Shown here: in pieces, positions 1 through 8,447 of the stretch
How the letters are laid out: each line of letters starts with the position of its first letter
Position numbering within the stretch: the first letter of the stretch is position 1
Assembly: GCA_038324085.1 (NCBI GenBank)
Contig: JBBQHP010000001.1
Span: 1-64,000 of the forward strand
DNA length: 64,000 nucleotides
DNA from: Ga0077523 sp038324085
Lineage (GTDB): Bacteria; Pseudomonadota; Gammaproteobacteria; Burkholderiales; Ga0077523
Reading direction: 5' to 3'
The notes under the pieces: model-generated
Database searches by the model: none
Seen by the model: only the letters and a program-made list of their open reading frames with translations
Told to the model about the DNA's origin: nothing
Translations under genes and position numbers: made by a program

Positions 1-161
1 AAGCGGGCGCCCCGGGTGGTGTTGTGCCACCCGCGGGGCGCTGGGGGGGGGCTTTTTCTCTCACACCCAAATCAAACGGGCCCACGTTTTTTTTCGGTGG
101 GGGGGCCTCGCTCGGGGGGGGGGGGGGGGGGGGGGGGCCCCCCCCCCACGACGCGATGCCA
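1..161. other. Low-complexity contig-edge sequence, probable artefact
   Basis: This stretch holds a run of about 24 G (114-137) joined directly to 10 C (138-147), plus a T8 run (88-95) and shorter G runs at 45-52 and 99-105. Nothing else in the window looks like it. No gene is seen. The dehydrogenase stop codon lies just inside the clean sequence at 162. The homopolymers are most simply read as base-calling or assembly noise at a contig end. Confidence 0.7.
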
Positions 162-1805
162 TCACTCGGCCGTGATGGCCCAGACCACGCCGGACTTCGG
201 CGTTACGTAGAACGGCGTGGGCATGTTGAAGTCGGTGTACAGCTCACCGTAGTCCACCACGTACATCGTCTTGCCGTCGTTGCTGAACACGACGTCGTTG
301 GTGCGCTCGAGTCCGCCGCGGTTCTCGGCCTTCTGATAGGCGTTCGGACCCATGTCGACGTTGCGCGCGAAATACGACCACTTCACGCCCACCGGCTCGA
401 GGAAATCGATCTTGACGATCGCCGGCCACGTCGGCACGAGACTGTCCGGACCGTTGTCGATGATGCCGTAGATCGCGGCGAAGATCGTTTCCTTGCCGGC
501 GTTGAACGCGGGTGGCGCCCAGGCGATGCCGTCCATGGGATTGTTGGTGTCCCATTCCATCACCGGATTGATGTAGCCGTTCGGATTGGGGTTGGTGGCG
601 ATCAGCGGCACGCCGCGGGTGCCGTCCACGTGCACCGGGAAGTGGTAGGGCGGCATTTTCGGGACGTAGGGCTTGTCACCGATGTAGAGCTGCGGATAGG
701 GCCGCTCGATCTTGGAACCGGTCCAGCGGAACAGGCTCGATTTCTTGTTGGTCACGAAACCGAATCCGTCCTTGTCCGGAAAACCGCCGTCCTGACCCTT
801 CTCGGTCACGATCCACAGCTTCTCCGGGCTGTTGGCGAGGCGGCGATTGCCGAGGTCGTTCGCGCCATTGTCCGATACCGCCAGGGCGTTCTCGAAGCGC
901 GTGCCCTTGGGTCCGAACGCGACGCCGGACTGGTTGCGGAAGCCCATGGCATAGACTTCCATCTTGTTATGCGCGTAGATGCCGTCGGAACCCTGATCGC
1001 TGATCTTCACGCGCATCACCGAGCCGCCGCACGGAACCGTCGCCTTGATGATCTGGCCCGGCTTCGCCGGCACGCCGACCGGCAGGTAGGCGCCGGTCAT
1101 GCGTCCGTCGGACGACTTGATGTTGAGGCCGCTGTGCACCAGGTCACGGCAGGCCGCATCGTGCGGAGTGGGCGGGAACCCGTCCGGGTGAGCAACCCAG
1201 AAAGGATCTTTCGGGATGTCGGTCCAGCCGTGGTTGTCCGGATCGGCGAAACCGGTGTTGCTCGGCAGGCCCAACGCGAAATACAGATAGCCGTCCTTGC
1301 ACGTGATGCCGCCGTTGCGGTGGTCACCGATCAGCAGGTCCTTGATGATCAGCTTGGGTTCGCCATTGACGCCGTCCATCTCCCAGATCTTCTCGCCGTA
1401 TTCCGGGATGTAGATCTTCTTGTTCTCGGGGCAGTAGCCGATCTCGTTCATCACCGTCGTGAACGTGCCCTTGCCGATGTCCCGGATGTGCTTGCCGTTC
1501 TTGTCGAAGACCTTGATGTGCGCGGCTTCGGTACCGCCCATGAACAGCGGGCCCGAGATCGCAACCCAGACGTTACCGTCACCATCCACCGTCGCTGCCG
1601 ACGGCGTATCGAGGCCGGCCGCGAACACGCTCACCTTGTACCCCTTGGGGACGATGATCTTCGACGGATCGGGTGTGACTGCGACCCGCGGCGCCCAACC
1701 ACCCGCGCTTCCCGTCCCCTTCTGTGCTTCCATGTCTGCCCAGGCGACGGCTGTCACCAGGGGCACTGCGAATGCAGCAGCCAGCAATGTATTTAACGCT
1801 TTCAT
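162..1805 (-). CDS. Secreted beta-propeller sugar/sorbosone dehydrogenase-like protein
   Basis: The protein has 547 residues, starting at the ATG at 1805 behind a strong AGGAGG ribosome site; a longer in-frame start at 1847 lacks one. The N-terminus is a Sec signal peptide (MKALNTLLAAAFAV, cleavage probably after AWA). The mature part shows NHL/glucose-sorbosone dehydrogenase-like repeats such as 'TPSAATVDGDGNVWV', 'GGITCKDGYLYFALG' and 'RTNDVVFSNDGKTMYVVDYG', as in six-bladed PQQ- or Ca-binding propellers. The substrate cannot be read from the sequence. The next gene on the same strand, 140 bp upstream, is an exported monohaem cytochrome c. The pair therefore suggests a periplasmic dehydrogenase passing electrons to its own cytochrome. 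The catalytic assignment is inference; the propeller fold and export are well supported. Confidence 0.75.
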   Translation of the reverse strand: MKALNTLLAAAFAVPLVTAVAWADMEAQKGTGSAGGWAPRVAVTPDPSKIIVPKGYKVSVFAAGLDTPSAATVDGDGNVWVAISGPLFMGGTEAAHIKVFDKNGKHIRDIGKGTFTTVMNEIGYCPENKKIYIPEYGEKIWEMDGVNGEPKLIIKDLLIGDHRNGGITCKDGYLYFALGLPSNTGFADPDNHGWTDIPKDPFWVAHPDGFPPTPHDAACRDLVHSGLNIKSSDGRMTGAYLPVGVPAKPGQIIKATVPCGGSVMRVKISDQGSDGIYAHNKMEVYAMGFRNQSGVAFGPKGTRFENALAVSDNGANDLGNRRLANSPEKLWIVTEKGQDGGFPDKDGFGFVTNKKSSLFRWTGSKIERPYPQLYIGDKPYVPKMPPYHFPVHVDGTRGVPLIATNPNPNGYINPVMEWDTNNPMDGIAWAPPAFNAGKETIFAAIYGIIDNGPDSLVPTWPAIVKIDFLEPVGVKWSYFARNVDMGPNAYQKAENRGGLERTNDVVFSNDGKTMYVVDYGELYTDFNMPTPFYVTPKSGVVWAITAE

Positions 1806-1945
1806 GACTCCTCCTTGTTGGCATCGAACAACTTGTTGTTGTTTCATCGAATCCCTTGCGCCAATCAGATCGCGTCGAACCGGGTCGGGTTAGCGGATAG
1901 ATGTCCTCCTTGCCGTGATTGGTCGTTCGGGGCTTTCAAGCGAAA

Positions 1946-2320
1946 TCAGAACAGGGGCAGGCTGCGCAGATGCGCGATGATGTCGAGGATCTGCTGTTCC
2001 GACAGCGTGTCCTCCCACGAGGGCATGTAGCTGCTCTTGCCGATGCCGGGCCCGCCCTTCTTGATGGCGAGCATGAGGTAGGAATCGGGCAGCAGGTCGA
2101 TATAGCCCTTCTTCGTGAGATTGTTCACGTGCGGCATGAAGACCAGGCCGTCCCCGCGCCCGTCCTCGCCGTGGCATCCGCGGCAGTAGCGCAGGTACAG
2201 GGCCTCGCCGCGCTCGGCATCGCCCTTGGCAACCGGTTCGTCTGCGGCGTTCGCGGCCGGCGCGAACACCCCCATGGCAGCGGCGACCGCCAGCGCACCG
2301 ACTAGGCGCTTGATCGGCAT
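1946..2320 (-). CDS. Periplasmic class I cytochrome c
   Basis: The protein has 124 residues from the ATG at 2320, which has GGAGGAG about 10 bases upstream. A Sec signal peptide (MPIKRLVGALAVAAAMGVF, cleavage near ANA) precedes a single haem site CRGCH at mature residues 20-24. Candidate axial methionines lie in 'FMPHV' and 'SSYMPSW'. Its size and motif fit a small monohaem c-type electron carrier. It is divergent from uvrA and is probably co-transcribed with the propeller dehydrogenase downstream, for which it is the likely electron acceptor. No second haem motif is present. Confidence 0.85.
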   Translation of the reverse strand: MPIKRLVGALAVAAAMGVFAPAANAADEPVAKGDAERGEALYLRYCRGCHGEDGRGDGLVFMPHVNNLTKKGYIDLLPDSYLMLAIKKGGPGIGKSSYMPSWEDTLSEQQILDIIAHLRSLPLF

Positions 2321-2448
2321 GATGTCTTGTCTCCTCCCAGAGCCTGTTGTTTTTGCGCCGGCCATGTTGCGACTGTCGCCCCGACAGGTCAAGGGAAAGA
2401 GTCCTGGAGGACGGCATTACGCGGACCGATTTGTTGTTGCAGTGCGTC

Positions 2449-2454
2449 TACAAT
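2449..2454 (+). promoter_or_regulatory. Candidate -10 element upstream of the uvrA-like gene
   Basis: TACAAT (5 of 6 matches to TATAAT) lies 44 bases before the UvrA start. The TTGTTG at 2431 is only 12 bases away, too close to act as its -35 box. The same hexamer occurs before the FKBP gene (13686) and the kinase gene (52340). Confidence 0.3.
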
Positions 2455-2497
2455 CGGCAGCTTCCGGCCCGGCTCACGGGTCCGCCCCGATCGCACC

Positions 2498-5400
2498 ATG
2501 AAAACCCCCGATTCCCCTCTCGCCGATCGCGTCGGCGACCGCATCGTCATTCACGGTGCACGCCAGAACAATCTCAAGAACCTGACCCTGACGCTGCCGA
2601 CCAACGAGCTGATCGTCGTGACCGGCGTATCGGGATCGGGCAAGTCGTCGCTGGTCTTCGACACGCTCTACGCGGAAGGCCAGCGCCGCTACGTCGAGAC
2701 GTTCTCGCCGTATGCGCGCCAGTTCCTCGATCGCATGGACAAGCCGCTCGTCGATCGGGTCGAGGGCATCCCCCCGGCCATCGCCATCGACCAGACCAAC
2801 CCGGTGCGCACCTCGCGCTCGACCGTCGGAACGATGACGGAACTCAACGATCATCTGAAGGTGTTGTTCGCGCGCGCCGCTCACCTGCATTGCCGCCATT
2901 GCGGCAAGGCGGTGCGCCGCGATTCGCCCGAGAGCATCTTCGCCGATCTGGTCGAACGCGCCGGCGAGGCCGGAGATCCGCGTCTGATCGTGACGTTCCC
3001 GGTGCCGGTACCGAAGAATTTCAAGGAAGCGGAAGTCCTGAAGTTGCTGGAAGCCCAGGGCTACTCGCGCATCCATGCGCGCTCCAAGGATTCGGTGGAG
3101 GTGATCCAGGATCGTTTCCGCGTCGGCGGTGCGGAACGGGCGCGCGTCACGGAAGCCCTCGAAGCCGCGTTGCGGGTCGGCCAGGGGCGGGTGAACGTCT
3201 ATCCGCTGGCAGAGGATGCGATGGCCGCGCCGCCTGCGTCCGATGCCGCGCCCGTCAAGACGGAGGACGGGCACAGCGCCGCGCGCTGGCGCTACTCGAC
3301 CGATCTCCATTGCCCCGACTGCGACATCCACTACGCCGAGCCCAACCCGAGCCGTTTCTCGTTCAACTCCCCGATCGGTGCGTGCGAGCAGTGCCGCGGC
3401 TTCGGCCGGGTGATCGGCATCGATTTCGGCCTCATCGTGCCGGACGAGACCAGGACGCTCGCCGGCGGTGCCATCAAGCCCTGGCAGACGCCGAGCTTCG
3501 GCGAAAGCCAGGACGACCTGGACAAATACGCGAAGCAGCGCGGCATCCCGCTCGACGTTGCCTGGCGCGACCTGAGCGACGCGCAACGTCACTGGGTGCT
3601 CGAAGGCGAACCGGAGTGGAAGAGCTGGAGCAAATCGTGGCCCGGTACGTGGTACGGCGTGCGACGCTTCTTCGCGTGGCTCGAGACCAAGAGCTACAAG
3701 ATGCACATCCGCGTGCTGCTTTCCAAGTACCGCGCCTACACGCCCTGCGAGACCTGCGGGGGCGCGCGCCTCAAGGCCGACTCGCTGCTCTGGCGGGTGG
3801 GGACCAGGGCGGACGCCGATGCAGTGCTGGACCCCGCGCAACGCTTCGCTCCGCGTGGCGTGGACTGGTCCCGGGACGTGCTCGAACGCCTGCCCGGACT
3901 GTGCATCCACGATCTGATGCTGCTGCCGGCGGAGCGCACGAAGCGATTCTTCGACCGGCTCCGACTCGAAGGCGCGCTCGACGAGGCGACCGACCTGCTG
4001 CTCACCGAGATCCGCAGCCGCCTCGGTTTCGTCGACGCGGTCGGGCTGGGCTATCTCACCCTCGACCGCCAGTCGCGCACCTTGTCGGGCGGAGAAGTGC
4101 AGCGCATCAACCTCACGACTGCGCTCGGCACGTCGCTCGTCAATACCCTGTTCGTGCTCGACGAACCGTCGATCGGGCTGCACCCGCGCGACATGCTGCG
4201 CGTGATCGCGGTGATGCAGAAACTGCGCGATGCCGGCAATTCCCTCGTGGTCGTCGAGCACGACCCGCAGATCATGTTCGCCGCGGACCGGCTGCTCGAC
4301 ATGGGTCCGGGACCGGGCGAGCGCGGGGGCGAAGTGGTGTTCTACGGCACCCCGCGCGAGATGATGCGCACGCCGGATTCGCTCACGGCAGCCTATCTGT
4401 CCGGTCGCAGACGGGTCGATGCGGGCCTCGCGGCCGTCCCGCCCGAAGCGGGCGGACCGGCGCTCTCGCTGCTCGGGGTGACCGAGCACAACCTGAAGAA
4501 CGTGGACGTCACGATTCCGCTGCAGCGACTGGTCACGATCACCGGCGTATCGGGATCGGGCAAGTCGACGCTCGTCCAGGACGTGCTGTACGCCGCGCTG
4601 CGCAAGGCGAAAGGCAAGCCCACCGAGACCCCGGGCACGTTCCGCGCGCTCGAGGGCCACGAGCAGATCGCGGATGCGGTGATGGTCGACCAGACCCCCA
4701 TCGGCAAGACCACGCGCTCGAATCCGGCAAGCTACGTCGGCGCCTTCGACGCCATCCGCAAGCTGTTCGCGGACACCTCGGCGGCGAAGCGGCGGGGCTA
4801 CACGCCCGGCACCTTCAGCTTCAATTCCGGCGACGGCCGCTGCCCCACTTGCGGCGGCAACGGCTTCGAACACGTGGAGATGCAGTTCCTGTCCGACGTC
4901 TACCTGCGCTGTCCCGATTGCGACGGCAAGCGCTACCGCGCCGAAGTGCTCGAGATCACGGTGCGCGGCAGGAACATGGCCGAGGTGCTGGAGCTGACCG
5001 TGTCGGAGGCCGTCGGCTTCTTTGCGGATTCGAAGGAGACCCTCGCGCGCCTGCAGCCGCTGGCCGACGTCGGGCTGGAGTATCTGCGCCTGGGCCAGCC
5101 CGTCCCGACGCTCTCCGGTGGCGAGGCCCAGCGGCTGAAACTCGCCGGGCACCTTGCGGAAGCGAACCTGGGGACATCGTCGCGAACGCTGTTCCTGTTC
5201 GACGAGCCGACCACGGGCCTGCATTTCGACGACACCGCGAAACTGCTGCGCGCCTTCCGCAAGCTGCTCGCCGCCGGCCATTCGCTGATCGTGATCGAGC
5301 ACAACCTCGACGTGATCGGCGCGTCGGACTGGTTGATCGATCTCGGCCCCGAAGGCGGCGACGCCGGCGGGGAGGTCGTATGCACGGGCACGCCCGCCGA

Positions 5401-8164
5401 TGTGATGCGGCATCCGATCTCGCACACCGGGAAGGCGCTGCGCGAGTACGCTGCGCAACTCGCCAATGGCGCGCTGGTCGCGGCCGAACCCGTCGCAGGC
5501 TACCGGCCGGTGGCCCGCCCGGCGCCCGTGATCAGCGTGCGCAACGCGCGCGAGCACAACCTGAAAAGCGTCAATGTCGACATCCCCCGCACGGGCTTCA
5601 ACGTCATCACCGGGGTATCGGGATCCGGCAAGTCAACGCTCGCCTTCGACATCCTCTTCAACGAAGGGCAGCGCCGCTATCTCGAATCGCTGAACGCCTA
5701 CGCGCGGCAGTTCGTGCAACCCGCGTCGCGCCCCGATGTCGATGCGATCTTCGGCATCCCGCCCACCGTTGCGATCGAACAACGCACGAGTCGCGGCGGG
5801 CGCAAGAGCACCGTGGCGACGCTGACCGAGGTCTACCATTTCATGCGGCTGCTGTTCATGAAGCTCGGCACGCAGCATTGCCCGAACGACGGCACGCCGA
5901 TCGAACCGCAGAGCGTCGAGAGCATCGTCGCCCGCATCCTGCGCGACTATCGGGGCCGGCACGTCGGGCTAGTCGCCCCGTTGGTGATCGCACGCAAGGG
6001 CTTCTATACCGACCTTGCGAAGTGGGCATCCGGCAAGGGCTACACCCACCTGCGCGTGGACGGCGAGTTCGTCGCAACGGCGAAGTGGCCGCGGCTCGAC
6101 CGTTTCAAGGAGCACACCCTCGAGCTGCCGGTCGCCGACTTCGTGATCACCCCGGAGATCGAGCCGGCGCTGCGGGGCGCGCTCGACACCGCCCTCGAGC
6201 ACGGCAAGGGCGTCGTGCACGTCATCGCGCCCCTCGACGGACTGATGGATGGGACCGCCGCAGTCACCGAACAGGTGTTCTCGACCAAACGCGCGTGCCC
6301 GACCTGCGGCACGAGCTATCCGGAACTCGATCCGCGCCTGTTCTCGTACAACTCGAAGCACGGCTGGTGCGAGACCTGCTACGGCACCGGCCTCGCGATC
6401 CAGGGCTTCGACGAAGCGCAGACCGGCGAGGAGATCTGGTGGAACGACTGGTTCGAGGGCGAGGCAACACCGTGCCCCGCGTGCCAGGGCCAACGGCTGA
6501 ACCCGGTCGCACTCAACGTGCGCTTTCGCGATCGCTCGATCGCCGATCTCGCCGCCCTGTCCGTCGGCGGGGTCGAGGGCTTCTTCCATGGCCTGGTCCT
6601 CGAGGGTCGCGACCTGGAGATCGCGCGCGACATTCTCGCGGAACTCGGCTCGCGCCTGGGTTTCCTGCGGGACGTGGGCCTCGGTTACCTCGCGCTCGAC
6701 CGGTCGGCGCCGACGCTCTCGGGCGGCGAAGCGCAGCGCATCCGGCTGGCTTCGCAGCTCGGCTCGAACCTGCAAGGTGTCTGCTACATCCTGGACGAGC
6801 CCACGATCGGCCTCCACCCACGCGACAACCGCATCCTCCTCGACACGCTCGGCAAGCTCGAAGCGAAGGGCAACACGCTCGTGGTGGTCGAGCACGACGA
6901 AGACACCATCCGGCGCGCGGACTACGTGCTCGACCTGGGGCCGGGCGCGGGCACGCGCGGCGGCCGGGTCGTGGGCGAGGGTACGGCCGAAGACCTGATG
7001 GCGACACCGGACTCGATCACCGGTCGGTTCCTGCGCGAGCCATTGCGGCATCCGCTGGTGCCGCGCCGGGAGGTCAAGGCAACGACCCCTTCCATCGAAC
7101 TCGTGCGGGCGGATCTCCACAACCTGAAAAACGTGAATGCACGCATCCCGCTCGGCCGGCTGAGCGTCATCACCGGCGTCTCCGGCTCGGGTAAGTCGAC
7201 CCTCGCGCGCGACGTGCTGCACGCGAACCTGGTGCACATCGTCGCCGAGGGGCGCAAGCGACGGGGGCCCGGCGACGTGTTCCTCGGCTGCCGCGATGTG
7301 AAGGGGGCCGAAGTCGTGGGCCGGGTGCTGGAAGTGGACCAGACGCCCATCGGCAAGACGCCACGTTCCTGCCCGGCAACCTATGTCGGCTTCTGGGATG
7401 CGATCCGCCGCCTGTTCGCGGGCACGACCGAAGCGCGGATGCGGGGTTTCGAAGCGGTCCGGTTCTCGTTCAACACCGGCGCCGGCCGCTGCGACGCCTG
7501 CGAAGGTCAGGGCGTGCAGAAGATCGAGATGAGCTTCCTGCCCGACGTCAAGGTCACGTGCGACGTGTGCGGCGGCAGACGATTCAATCCGGAAACGCTC
7601 GCGGTGCAATTCAAGGGCAAGTCCATCGGGGACGTGCTCGCCATGAACGTCGACGATGCGGTCGAATTCTTCAGCGCGCACCACTCGATCCATCATGCAC
7701 TGCGCCTGCTGCAGGACGTGGGGCTCGGCTACCTCACCCTGGGGCAGCAAAGCCCGACACTCTCGGGCGGCGAGGCACAGCGCATCAAGCTGGTGACGGA
7801 ATTGTCGAAAGTGCGTCCCGACATGGCAGACGCCGGCGCGCGTCCCGGTCGTGCCGGTGCCCAGCAGCACACGCTCTACGTGCTGGACGAACCCACGGTG
7901 GGGCTGCACATGGCCGACGTGGAGAAGCTGATCCGCGTGCTGCATCGCCTGGTGGACGCCGGCAATTCGGTGGTGGTGATCGAGCACAACCTCGACGTGA
8001 TGGCCGAGGCCGACTGGATCATCGATCTGGGTCCCGAAGGCGGCGACGCCGGCGGCGAGATCGTGGCGCAGGGTGCGCCCGAAGCGGTCGCAGAGCGGGC
8101 CGCCTGCTCACACACCGCCAAGGTCCTCGGCGCGTTTCTCGCGGAACGCGGCAATACGGGATAG
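2498..8164 (+). CDS. uvrA: Tandem double-length UvrA excinuclease subunit
   Basis: The protein has 1888 residues, about twice the usual 940, and consists of two complete UvrA units fused head to tail. Four P-loops of the form GVSGSGKS(S/T) lie near residues 43, 683, 1039 and 1560. Each is matched by an ABC signature (LSGGE-Q) and a Walker B ending in DEP. UvrA-type CxxC zinc-module pairs are present in both halves, for example 'CPDC...CEQC' and 'CPTCGG...CPDCDG'. UvrA recognises bulky DNA lesions and loads UvrB. Long UvrA paralogues of this type are annotated in other betaproteobacteria; whether this one acts in repair is not shown here. The start is the ATG at 2498, because upstream in-frame sequence has no UvrA similarity. 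No clear ribosome site is visible. No uvrB or uvrC is nearby. Confidence 0.9.
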   Translation: MKTPDSPLADRVGDRIVIHGARQNNLKNLTLTLPTNELIVVTGVSGSGKSSLVFDTLYAEGQRRYVETFSPYARQFLDRMDKPLVDRVEGIPPAIAIDQTNPVRTSRSTVGTMTELNDHLKVLFARAAHLHCRHCGKAVRRDSPESIFADLVERAGEAGDPRLIVTFPVPVPKNFKEAEVLKLLEAQGYSRIHARSKDSVEVIQDRFRVGGAERARVTEALEAALRVGQGRVNVYPLAEDAMAAPPASDAAPVKTEDGHSAARWRYSTDLHCPDCDIHYAEPNPSRFSFNSPIGACEQCRGFGRVIGIDFGLIVPDETRTLAGGAIKPWQTPSFGESQDDLDKYAKQRGIPLDVAWRDLSDAQRHWVLEGEPEWKSWSKSWPGTWYGVRRFFAWLETKSYKMHIRVLLSKYRAYTPCETCGGARLKADSLLWRVGTRADADAVLDPAQRFAPRGVDWSRDVLERLPGLCIHDLMLLPAERTKRFFDRLRLEGALDEATDLLLTEIRSRLGFVDAVGLGYLTLDRQSRTLSGGEVQRINLTTALGTSLVNTLFVLDEPSIGLHPRDMLRVIAVMQKLRDAGNSLVVVEHDPQIMFAADRLLDMGPGPGERGGEVVFYGTPREMMRTPDSLTAAYLSGRRRVDAGLAAVPPEAGGPALSLLGVTEHNLKNVDVTIPLQRLVTITGVSGSGKSTLVQDVLYAALRKAKGKPTETPGTFRALEGHEQIADAVMVDQTPIGKTTRSNPASYVGAFDAIRKLFADTSAAKRRGYTPGTFSFNSGDGRCPTCGGNGFEHVEMQFLSDVYLRCPDCDGKRYRAEVLEITVRGRNMAEVLELTVSEAVGFFADSKETLARLQPLADVGLEYLRLGQPVPTLSGGEAQRLKLAGHLAEANLGTSSRTLFLFDEPTTGLHFDDTAKLLRAFRKLLAAGHSLIVIEHNLDVIGASDWLIDLGPEGGDAGGEVVCTGTPADVMRHPISHTGKALREYAAQLANGALVAAEPVAGYRPVARPAPVISVRNAREHNLKSVNVDIPRTGFNVITGVSGSGKSTLAFDILFNEGQRRYLESLNAYARQFVQPASRPDVDAIFGIPPTVAIEQRTSRGGRKSTVATLTEVYHFMRLLFMKLGTQHCPNDGTPIEPQSVESIVARILRDYRGRHVGLVAPLVIARKGFYTDLAKWASGKGYTHLRVDGEFVATAKWPRLDRFKEHTLELPVADFVITPEIEPALRGALDTALEHGKGVVHVIAPLDGLMDGTAAVTEQVFSTKRACPTCGTSYPELDPRLFSYNSKHGWCETCYGTGLAIQGFDEAQTGEEIWWNDWFEGEATPCPACQGQRLNPVALNVRFRDRSIADLAALSVGGVEGFFHGLVLEGRDLEIARDILAELGSRLGFLRDVGLGYLALDRSAPTLSGGEAQRIRLASQLGSNLQGVCYILDEPTIGLHPRDNRILLDTLGKLEAKGNTLVVVEHDEDTIRRADYVLDLGPGAGTRGGRVVGEGTAEDLMATPDSITGRFLREPLRHPLVPRREVKATTPSIELVRADLHNLKNVNARIPLGRLSVITGVSGSGKSTLARDVLHANLVHIVAEGRKRRGPGDVFLGCRDVKGAEVVGRVLEVDQTPIGKTPRSCPATYVGFWDAIRRLFAGTTEARMRGFEAVRFSFNTGAGRCDACEGQGVQKIEMSFLPDVKVTCDVCGGRRFNPETLAVQFKGKSIGDVLAMNVDDAVEFFSAHHSIHHALRLLQDVGLGYLTLGQQSPTLSGGEAQRIKLVTELSKVRPDMADAGARPGRAGAQQHTLYVLDEPTVGLHMADVEKLIRVLHRLVDAGNSVVVIEHNLDVMAEADWIIDLGPEGGDAGGEIVAQGAPEAVAERAACSHTAKVLGAFLAERGNTG

Positions 8165-8447
8165 GACGCCTCTCTGCGCCGAAGGCGGACAGCTCGCGGT
8201 CGTCGGCTGCGTCGGGAACCTTCACGGCCTCGGCGGTCCTGCCGCGACAATGCAGGTCCCGCATGTGCATCCGGACGGAGAGCTTGCCGTCCTCGATCTG
8301 CCGTTGAGGGGTCGAACCACCTGCTTCGTCCATGAGGCGGTTGGGGCGGCAAACGGCGGCGGCCTGGCTTGCACCAGGTCGCCGCCGAGACGGATGGATT
8401 CCAGCCCGCGCTTGCCGGCCGGCCCGAAGGCCCCCGGCGCTCGCCGC

